A stretch of 64,000 nt of DNA from Alviniconcha marisindica. Lineage: Eukaryota > Mollusca > Gastropoda > Provannidae. The stretch's first letter is position 1. Every line of letters starts with the position of its first letter. This document shows positions 11,746 through 19,516 of this stretch, piece by piece. A program made the position numbers and the translations under genes. The stretch spans positions 129,501-193,500 of the forward strand of contig JABMCL010002678.1 of assembly GCA_018857735.1 (NCBI GenBank). The letters run 5' to 3'. Below the pieces are notes generated by a model that was given only the letters and a program-made list of their open reading frames with translations, had not been told where the DNA came from and searched no databases.

Positions 11746-14700
11746 TACTCACACATACGCACACACACACACACATGCACACATCATGTGCATGACCAGT
11801 CTAGCTTTGATATTTTGGATGTGATTTTGAGAAGAGGTCACTTTGTGACAGGGATGAGGAGAAGCTGAAGAAGCGCAGTCGCCGTGATTCCTCCAGTTCA
11901 GGGTCAGACTCAGACAGCAGGTCAGACAGTGACAGGTGAGCGCTCTTTCAGGTGTTGATGTTAGCCAGTGCCTTCGAATGGAGGAAGGTGGATGCCTGTG
12001 CGGCAGTCTGTCAGGCATTGCATCTGGGCTGTGGCTGCTCACGTTCGCCTTTCACCCTCTTCTTGGTGAAATGGAGTCCCCCGCTTTCCAAAAAAAGGAG
12101 TATTACAACTTTTGGGAAAAGAAGAATTAAATGTCTGGGGGGGGGGGGAAGCAAGGATTGGTGGGGTTACATTCCCCTTGGAAAGCAAGGATTGGTGGGG
12201 TTACATTTCCCCTTGGAAAGCAAGGATTGGTGGGGTTACATTCCCCTTGGAAAGCAAGGATTGGTGGGGTTACATTTCCCCTTGGAAAGCAAGGATGGGG
12301 GGGGTTACATTTCCCCTTGGAAAGCAAGGGTGGGGGGGGGAATTTCCCCTTGGAAAGCAAGGATTGGTGGGGTTACATTTCCCCTCGGAAAGCAACATTG
12401 GTTTTAGTGTGCTTGTTTGTTGTTTACCTTGTGGATCTTTCAGCAGCCATCTTTAATAATTCTTCCAGCAGATGGGCAACCAAAGACATGCTTTGCAGTA
12501 CAGGCATTAAGCAGGACCCATTGTATGATTGTGTGGTGTGGTGTCTTGTGTCTGATGCCTGTGCCATCATCACAAGACTGTGCTTACGAAGCTTTCACAA
12601 CACTCTCCTCCGCAATCTTTTTTTGCAGTGGATCAGATGCCAAAGCAGCATCAGCAAAGAAGACAGCGTCCCCTCCATCAGCGAACCACAGAGGGCGGCC
12701 TGAGGCCCGCAAATCACCTCCCGCAGCCAGACGTCAGGATTCCTCCTCCGACACCGACTCAGCAAGGTAGGCACCCCCTTGACAAGTCAGATGTCACGTT
12801 TCTTCCTCTGACAGTGACTCAGCGAGGTAGGCACCACCTTGAGCACCTTGACAAATGACCACCCCACTTTCACCAACCTCCCCTAGACAGATGTCAAGAT
12901 CTAACAGTGACTCAGCAAGGTAGGCACCACCTTGAGTACCTTGACAAATGACCACCCCACTTTCACCAACCTCCTCTAGTCAGATGTCAAGATTCTTCCT
13001 CTGACAGTGACTCAGCAAGGTAGGCACCACCTTGAGTACTTGACAAATGACCACCCACTTTCACCAACCTCCTAGACAGATGTCAAGTTCTAACAGTGAC
13101 TCAGCAAGGTAGGCACCACCTTGAGTACCTTGACAAATGACCACCCCACTTTCACCAACCTCCCCTAGACAGATGTCAAGATCTAACAGTGACTCAGCAA
13201 GGTAGGCACCACCTTGAGTACCTTGACAAATGACCACCCCACTTTCACCAACCTCCTCTAGTCAGATGTCAAGATCCTAACAGTGACTCAATCAAGGTAG
13301 GCACCACCTTGAGTACCTTGACAAATGACCACCCCACTTTCACCAACCTCTCTAGTCAGATGTCAAGACTACAGTGACTCAGCAAGTAGGCACCACCTTG
13401 AGTACCTTGACAAATGACCACCCCACTTTCACCAACCTCTTCTAGTCAGATGTCAAGATTCTTCCTCTGACAGTGACTCAGCAAGGTAGACACCACCTTG
13501 ACAAGTGACCACCCCTTTAGTCAGATGTCATGATTCCTTCTTTGACAGTGACTCAGCAAGGTAGGCACCACCTTGACAAGTGACCACCCCTTTAGTCAGA
13601 TGTCAAGATTCTTCCTCTGGCAGTGACTCAGCAAGGTAGGCACACCTTGACAAGTGACCACCCTTAGCAGATGTCAAGATTCCTTCTGTGACACTGACTC
13701 AGCAAGATAGGCACCACCTTGACAACTGACCACCCCCTTAGTCAGATGTCAAGATTCTTCCTCTGACAGTGACTCAGCAAGGTAGGCACCACCTTGACAA
13801 GTACCACCCCTTTAGTCAGATGTCAAGATTCTTCTTGACAGTGACTCAGCAAGGTAGGCACCACCTTACAAGTGACCACCCCTTTAGTCAGATGTCAAGA
13901 TTCCTCTGTGACCAACAGGCAGGCAAGGACAGTGCCACCCCTCTTTCACCAACCCCCTGTGTCAGAAAAGTTTTTTGAGTTTTGACAAGAAAAAGGGGGT
14001 TGGGAAGTTTGTAAAAAGCGGGTGAATTTTGGATTGAAAGGATCGTAGGAAGCCTGGTTTGTTAGAAGCACCATGTCTTGTTCACAGGCCCAAGAAGAAG
14101 AACGGGCACGTGTCCCCACCGCAGGCCAAACCGCCACGTAACCGCAGTCGAAGCCTCAGCTACTCACCTGCCCGGAGAAACTCCCCCCACAGTCATAACC
14201 ACAACCACAACCACAACAGCCACACAAATGGACGCTCCAAGGTGGTGGAGAAAAAGTCAGAGGTCAAGGCCAGGTCGCCAACTCCTGTCAAGTCCAGCGC
14301 TCAATCTGGAAAGAACCACAGCTCTTCCCTAGACACCAAGGGGCAGAGGTCACGGTCACCAAAGCACTCTCGCTCCAGGTCACACTCAAGGTCTCGGAAG
14401 TCCAGAAGCACTGAAAGGAGGTTTGTGTGAAGGGTTTTTCCTTTTTCCTGTGATGGTTACGGATGGTAACACTCCTGAAAATTGGCAGGACTGAGTGATT
14501 GGGAGAAAGAATTGTGAGCTCTTAGTTTTACTTTGTAATTTTATTGTGAAAAATATGTATATTTAACAGCACAGAGGCCTTGTAGAAAATTTGTGATCTG
14601 TAGCGCCAACCTAGCACCTGAAGGAATATTTGATCAGTCAGAACAGATACTTTTTTTTGCACATGAAGGAATATTTAATCGGTCAGAACAGATACTTTTT

Positions 14701-17700
14701 TTGCACACAAAGGAATATTTAATCCATCAGAACAGATACTTTTTTTTGCACATGAAGGAATATTTAATCAGTCAGAACAGATACTTTTTTTGCACACAAA
14801 GGAATATTTAATCCATCAGAACAGATACTTCTTTTTGCACATGAAGGAATATTTAATTGGTCAGAACAGATACTTTTTTTTGCACATGAAGGAATATTTA
14901 ATTGGTCATGAACAGATACTTTTTTTTGGCACATGAAGGAGTAGGAGAGTAGGAGTAAGGGTACAAAGCGTTAAGCAGAAATTCTACAACCTCATAGTCA
15001 TACAGAAAACTTTACACATGAAATGTTGGTATTTCATTCAACAGCCATTTGGCAAGAGACCAGCAACATTTTAATATATGAAACTGATTACCAAATATAA
15101 CGGAGACAGGGCCAAAATGAGGGCACTGTCATGTTGCTCCTGTTACATGTGTGCAATACTGTCTGTATCTGTCGGCTGCAAGACATCCTGAAGTCTCATT
15201 TGCATGGACCTCGCTGGGTGCTGGACCGGAACCATGGGGATCTCATTCCACACCTGCTGCAGTACGACAGTCAGCTGCAGTTGGATTTCAGGCTTAGGAT
15301 GGTGCTGGTGCAGAATGTTCCACAGATGCTCAATGCAAACAACTTGTGTCCATGAGAATGTCCTGCAGATGCTCGATGCAAACAACTTGTGTCCATGAGA
15401 ATGTCCGACAGATGCTCGATGCAAACAACTTGTGTCCATGAGAATGTCCCACAGATGCTCAATGCAAACAACTTGTGTCCATGAGAATGTCCCACAGATG
15501 CTCGATGCAAACAACTTGTGTCCATGAGAATGTCCCACAGATGCTCGATGCAAACAACTTGTGTCCATGAGAATGTCCCACAGATGCTCAGTGCAAACAA
15601 CTTGTATCCATGAACACATCAGACCCACTCTTGGCATGTGTAAAAAATGAACGCCACTTTCCATATCACAGGAATCTGTGATACATCTTACAGTATAGCA
15701 GTTACAGAATCTATGCCTCGTAGTATATGTGAATGTGCTTACAATGAGTGGAATATTAACACAGGAGGGGCCACACGCGATCTCACTCCAAGAGCTACAG
15801 CCGAAGTCACAGCTACAGTCGTAGCCGGAGCAGAACATCCAGAAGTCCTTCCATCCGGCGTCGCCGTGGATCTCCCAGCCACCTCGATAAGCGTCGCATC
15901 ACCAGGTGATGGACATGGGCTGGGTCAAGGCCATTTGTCGTGGAATTCTGGTTGACACATGTCTTTTAATTTGTCATTGTTACTTTTGTTTGAGATGCAC
16001 ATTGTTTCAGTGTGTTTCAGATTTCATATATATAATTCTATGTGTTGTTTCAGTGTGTGTTTTGGCACGTGTTACTGTTAGTGTCATAATGTTTTGATTG
16101 TGTGTGTGTATTTCTATACATGTACTTGTTTGATAGCACTTGTTTTTATTCTTAGCTTCCCTTTTTGTTCTTTATGTGAGATTATCTGTGCCTTCTTTAT
16201 GTTGTCAGATGTTGTGCGTGTGCGTGTGTGTGTGTGTTCTGTTGTGCTTGAAGAAAGAAAATGATTTTTTAATTTATTTTGATTATATCTGAAAGAGTAG
16301 TAGTGAGGAGCAAATAGGATGATGAGCATTGGACTGCTTGATTCATTAGTAATTTTATGTCTGCTGACTGTTTTCTTTTTTGGTAAGTTTCCAGTATTTT
16401 TTTTAAGTTAGTTTTGTGTGCATGCTGGGATTTCACTTTCTGTTTATTTATTTGTGAACATAATTTGGAACCACATTTTGGTGTCACTTCTTCACAGGAA
16501 GCATTATTTTATATTGTACTGTTTCATTTAAAGTGTAGTGCTTTTTATTTGAGTTTGTGGCATATCTTTTATTGATGGGATTTTCACCTTGTTTTTTGTT
16601 GTTGTAAAGTTGTCACCCAATCTGTTCAGGTACAGCTTTTTTGTTTTCTTTTGTTTTTATGTTGACTATGTGTTATGTACTGTGGGAATTATATTTTGTT
16701 CTTGCTTGAGTTTTTATTTCTGCTGTTGTTTTGTGGTGTGGCATTAGATCCCGCTCCAGGTCCAGGAACCGCCCTGCCAGACACAGGGGTCGCCGATCCC
16801 GATCTTACTCCCGCAGTCGACGATCAAGATCCCGCTCTCGATCCCGCTCGCCTTATTATTCGTCACGGCGACACAGGGCCCGCTACTAGGGCCCGGCCAG
16901 ATCTCATGGTATTGCCCCTTGCATCGCATCAAGAGTTTGTTCTGAATTAATTCCTTCTGTAGAGTTTGCGAAACTAACCCTTTTGGACTTGTTGTTTCTT
17001 TCAATGCGCATTGGATGGAGTAAAGCAGCCGTAAGAATGGGACGGAGTGCATGTGTGCTTGTTCTAGCCCCTCCCCGTCAGCTCCAGTCGCTCCACTTCA
17101 AGACAAAAACGAAAGGCAACTGGCTCTGTGGTGCAAGTTGATGCTTACGCCGTAGCTGACATGGATAGGAGGTTAAAGTGTCTTGTATACCATTGTAGAT
17201 GTCAGCGAGGATAGGAAGGGAGGAAATTGGTTTTTAACGCCCTGGCAACCATCATGGTTGTATCAGGGTGAGTTGGATAGGACATGCATTAATGCACTTG
17301 TACACTGATATAGAGCATGCATTAATATATATTGTACACTGATTTAGAGCATACATTAATAGCTTTTGCATTAATATAGAGACAGAGACTAATAAAGGCT
17401 TGAAACTACTCGTACTCCGGTATTTTGAATTGGGATACGAAATTCTTTACATGATTTTCTCTCTGACCAGATGAAGAGCATAGAGGGCTGCAAGCTTTGC
17501 TGCTCAGGTATTTTAGAGATTTTTAGGGGCTTGCAGCTGATTGATCACCTGTCTGCCAAAGACATTTTTGAGGAGTGGAATTTACGACATATTGCTACGA
17601 TGTCAGCGAGAGCGTGCTTGTGTGTGAGTTCTTATTAACACTGAGGTTGTTGCTGTTCATCCACTAAACACAGACTCCTTGAACTGACTCCCATGCTAAC

Positions 17701-19516
17701 CTACCAAACTGTCAGTGTACACGCCTGATGCTGATAGTTTAACGAAGGTGTTTGGAGGTGGCAGCAGGTATTGAGTCTTTACCCACTCAGCACAATCCCT
17801 TTAAACTGATTCCCATACTAACCTACCTAACTGTCAGTGTACAAGCCTGGTGCTGATAATTTAACGAAGCTGTTTGGAGATGGCAGTAGGTATTGACTTA
17901 TTACCCACTCAACGCTGTCCCTTTAAACAGATTTCCATACTAATCTCCCAAACCGTCAGTGTGCATAATAATAATAAATGATTTTTATAAAGCGCTGTTC
18001 TCTAACCAGAGTTAAACGCACTGCTCTGTACAAATATCTTACGACAAAAACCACACTAACATACATTTCAAACAAACAGAATCTTAAATATTGTAGTCTA
18101 ATAGTGCATGCTTAACAGTGTGGCGGTAGGTATTGTCTTATTACCCACTCAACGCTGTCCCTTTAAACGGATTCCCATACTAATCTCCCAAACCGTCAGT
18201 GTGCATAATAATAATAAATGATTTTTATAAAGCGCTGTTCTCTAACCAGAGTTAAACGCACTGCTCTGGACAAACATCTTATGACAAAAACCACACTAAC
18301 ATACATTTCAAACAAACAGAATCTTAAATATTGTAGTCTAATAGTGCATGCTTAACAGTGTGAATGATTCAACCGAAGCTGTAGGTCGATAGAGGTAGAA
18401 ACTGGCTGCCTTTCCACTAAACACAGTCTTTTTAAGCCAACTCCCACACTAATTGACCACACTGTCACCGTATGGGTTTAGTGCTAACTTGGCTAAAGCC
18501 CTTACTTGTTATGAAACAGAAGTAGGCACTGCACTCTGACTGCTGTATTGTTGTATCACTGCACGCTTTGGTTTGTGTTGGTTGCTGTTTCGTTATTGCT
18601 TGTTGTGTGTGGGTTTGGGTGTCAGAATGGTGTTTGATAAATTGAATTGCATGAAGAAAGTATTCCAACTGATTTTCTTCTTCTTTCAGTTTTGAGTTGT
18701 TTATGAATTTACTAACCGTGTTGGCATGAAGCCAAACGTTTTTAGCAGTATTTGAGGCAAGCTGTGTATGCAAGGCTTTGGATCATTTCACAGGGGCAGT
18801 CTTTCAGGATAAACCTTTTCAACTGTATGTAAGGCAAGTTGTGTACGCAAGACTTTGGATCATTCCACAGGGGAACACTCTCAAGATAAACTTTTGGGGT
18901 TGTATTTGAGGCAGGTTGTGTATGCAAGGCTTTTCAATGACGTTAACTCTAGGATCAAGTTCTTTCTGGTGCAAAGAGTCACCATTTCTGTATGGAGGTT
19001 CACAAATAAATGATTTAGTTATGTCTTTTGTGACAGGTAAGTACAGTACTGTTAAATCTTGTCAAGTTAGATGCATCATCATTGCTATTAACTTGTAGTC
19101 TTTCTATGAATATTATTGAGAAGTTGTTTATCTGGATTTTTCTGTCCTTTGCCCTTTATAATAGTTTCCTATGAAAAAGTCCTTTTTTGTTTCAATGTTT
19201 ATTTTCACCTGTGAAAGGATGAAAAGAGGGGGGGGGGGGGATTGAAAAAACAATGAAGTGGGATGATGCACAGGTACAGAAGAAGAGTTTCTAATCACCG
19301 CATTGGGGTGTTATTTTTTCCAGTGCTCGCAAGCGCCCTGTACCATACTACCGACCATCACCTCCGTCAAGTTCCAGCAGCGAATACTCATCACGTTCTA
19401 GATCAAGGTCAGGGTCAAGGTCACGCTTCAGAAGTCTGAGTCGCAGTCCCAGCCTCAGCTTTCGGCGCCGTCGTCGCCCCTCGCCCCCTATCTTGAGCAC
19501 AGCACCGCTGCAGTGA
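10184..19516 (+). CDS. Srrm234: Srrm2/3/4-type SR-related splicing factor with eMIC domain (3' part of gene)
   Basis: Exons 10184-10231, 11852-11935, 12629-12766, 14088-14420 and 15765-15905 all enter and leave in the same phase (AG|N), then splice to either 16748-16889 or 19324-19516. The protein is Lys/Arg/Ser-rich (SRKHKKNKKKHNKR, then SSSGSDSDSRSDSD, then SRSRSHSRSRKSRS). Joining 15765-15905 to 19324-19516 gives RRRGSPSHLDKRRIT followed by SARKRPVPYYRP, which matches from memory the eMIC domain at the C-terminus of vertebrate SRRM3 and SRRM4. That domain promotes inclusion of neural microexons. Outside vertebrates one ancestral gene is known to make eMIC and non-eMIC forms by alternative 3' exons, as seen here. 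The Cwf21 N-terminal part was not found. All introns carry tandem repeats, some built from this gene's own splice sites. Confidence 0.85.
10249..11430. repeat. 29-bp minisatellite, about 40 copies
   Basis: Unit GGGATCTCCCAGTCATGCAC plus ATTTCCTGT, repeated for about 1.2 kb with single-base variants and a few short deletions. Since 29 is not a multiple of three, all three + frames stay open for long distances, giving spurious 240-445 codon frames. It fills most of the intron downstream of exon 10184-10231. Confidence 0.95.
11537..11780. repeat. Three (CA)n tracts
   Basis: CA dinucleotide runs at about 11537-11567, 11691-11742 and 11758-11776. The first two are separated by a segment that is partly a copy of the next exon's upstream flank (11568-11688). 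Confidence 0.9.
11568..11688 (+). repeat. Duplicated flank and start of the next exon, with splice AG lost
   Basis: This segment repeats 11785-11870: both contain GTCTAGCTTTGATATTTTG, GTGATTTTGAGAAGAGGT, then TTTGTGACA(t/g)GGATGAGGAG. The functional copy has the acceptor ACAG before GGATGAGG at 11852. The duplicate has ACATGGATGAGG, so its splice AG is gone. The start of the exon (GATGAGGAGAAG) is still present at 11673-11687. Confidence 0.8.
11852..11935 (+). CDS. Srrm234: Srrm exon: RS/acidic-serine segment
   Basis: An 84-nt exon between TTTGTGACAG and GTGAGC. It encodes DEEKLKKRSRRDSSSSGS followed by DSDSRSDSD. Phase is AG|N at both ends, so it can be skipped without a frameshift. Confidence 0.8.
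12140..12395. repeat. 35-bp minisatellite, about 7 copies
   Basis: Unit GCAAGGATTGGTGGGGTTAC plus ATTTCCCCTTGGAAA in the intron between 11935 and 12629, preceded by a G run. Frames through it (for example WWGYIPLGKQGL) are repeat artefacts. Confidence 0.92.
12629..12766 (+). CDS. Srrm234: Srrm exon: Ala/Pro/Ser linker ending QDSSSDTDSA
   Basis: A 138-nt exon between TTTTTTTGCAG and GTAGGC. It encodes GSDAKAASAKKTASPPSA, then RPEARKSPPAARRQDSSSDT and DSA, with AG|N phase at both ends. Its last ~40 nt together with its 5' splice site are the source of the tandem array that follows. Confidence 0.8.
12787..13905 (+). repeat. Tandem array of the exon end plus 5' splice site, about 13 copies
   Basis: Each unit contains CAGATGTCAAGATTCTTCCT, CTGACAGTGACTCAGCAAG and GTAGGCACCACCTTGA, closely matching the end of exon 12629-12766 and its intron start. 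Units are about 94 bp in the left half (to about 13490), with CACTTTCACCAACCTCCTCT inserted before TAGTCAG, and about 74 bp in the right half. Copies at 12984-13019, 13450-13485, 13525-13560, 13600-13635 and 13746-13781 are 36 nt between a CAG and a GTAG donor, open in the gene's phase, each encoding close variants of CQDSSSDSDSA. Others carry deletions (GATCTAACAG) that would shift the frame. Confidence 0.9.
14088..14420 (+). CDS. Srrm234: Srrm exon: large RS-rich segment with His-Asn run
   Basis: A 333-nt exon after CTTGTTCACAG. It encodes PKKKNGHVSPPQAKPPRNRS, an HNHNHNHN run, KSEVKARSPTPVKSSAQS and finally HSRSRSHSRSRKSRSTER. The donor is GTTTGT, weaker than the other donors of this gene. 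Reading straight into the intron gives a stop after three residues (TGA at 14428-14430), so intron retention would give a short RS-ending form. Confidence 0.82.
14622..14935. repeat. About 44-bp tandem repeat, 7 copies
   Basis: Unit TCAGAACAGATACTTTTTTT, GCACATGAAGG, AATATTTAATC, in the intron between 14420 and 15765. Confidence 0.92.
15168..15344 (-). mobile_element. Tc1/mariner transposase C-terminal remnant
   Basis: The - strand reads CIEHLWNILHQHH, then WNEIPMVPVQHPARSMQMR and a terminal LQDVLQ. This is the order seen at the C-terminus of Tc1-type transposases: the I-E-H-L-W-D block, then W-N-x-I-P, then a basic S-M-x-R helix. No catalytic DDE part, no terminal repeats and no start are present, so it is a dead fragment inside a Srrm intron. 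Family assignment is from memory of the motif order, not a search. Confidence 0.6.
15325..15612. repeat. 43-bp tandem repeat grown from the transposase remnant
   Basis: About 6.5 copies of GATGCTCGATGCAAACAACT, TGTGTCCATGAGAATGTCCCACA. Each copy contains the reverse complement of the Cys-Ile-Glu-His-Leu-Trp codons, so the array arose by amplification inside the Tc1-like fragment. It keeps a 231-codon - strand frame open. Confidence 0.85.
15765..15905 (+). CDS. Srrm234: Srrm exon: RS repeats and first half of the eMIC domain
   Basis: A 141-nt exon encoding RGHTRSHSKSYSRSHSYSRS, then RSRTSRSPSIRRRRGSPSH, then LDKRRIT. The donor is GTGATG, leaving AG as a split codon: it becomes Arg when joined to 16748 and Ser when joined to 19324. 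The acceptor is a CAGGAG tandem (NAGNAG-like), so an alternative start at 15768 would drop one Arg. Confidence 0.85.
16748..16889 (+). CDS. Srrm234: Srrm alternative terminal exon without eMIC completion
   Basis: After GTGGCATTAG the frame reads RSRSRNRPARHRGRRSRS, YSRSRRSRSRSRSRSPYY, then SSRRHRARY and TAG at 16887-16889. It is in phase with exon 15765-15905. Use of this exon gives an RS-ended protein lacking the SARKRPVPYYRP half of the eMIC domain. A poly(A) signal AATAAA lies at 17391-17396, about 500 bp downstream. Confidence 0.78.
17216..17275. mobile_element. Dispersed repeat fragment (TTAACGCCCTGGCAACCATC type)
   Basis: This segment resembles the reverse complement of 45055-45115: both have a T-A-A/T-C-G-C-C-C motif followed by CCATCATGGTTxTATCAGGG. 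It is a dispersed element of unknown class. Confidence 0.4.
17391..17396 (+). terminator. Poly(A) signal AATAAA for the non-eMIC form
   Basis: First clear AATAAA downstream of the stop at 16889, in sense orientation. This spacing would give a ~0.5 kb 3' UTR. Confidence 0.5.
17640..18362. repeat. Nested tandem repeats with embedded short element
   Basis: A ~115-bp unit (CCCACTCAACGCTGTCCCTT, CCATACTAATCTCCCAAACC, GTCAGTGT) is repeated from 17640 on. A ~240-bp segment is then duplicated almost perfectly (about 17882-18121 and 18122-18361). Each large copy contains an element starting ATAATAATAATAAATG, with TTTTTATAAAGCGC and CTCTAACCAGAGTTAAA. That element recurs in reverse at 29220-29305. Confidence 0.8.
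18755..18915. repeat. About 76-bp tandem repeat, 2+ copies
   Basis: Direct copies sharing GAGGCAAGCTGTGTATGCAA, GGCTTTGGATCATT and CACAGGGG, in the intron between the two alternative terminal exons of the Srrm gene. Confidence 0.8.
19324..19516 (+). CDS. Srrm234: Srrm terminal exon completing the eMIC domain
   Basis: After ATTTTTTCCAG the frame reads (S)ARKRPVPYYRPSPPSSSSSE, then YSSRSRSRSGSRSRFRSL, RRRRRPSPPILSTAPLQ and TGA at 19514-19516. The ARKRPxPYYRPSP block is the most conserved part of the SRRM3/SRRM4 eMIC domain as I recall it. It joins exon 15765-15905 in phase. It lies 2.4 kb beyond the competing terminal exon, so making the eMIC form requires skipping 16748-16889 and its poly(A) site. 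Confidence 0.85.
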
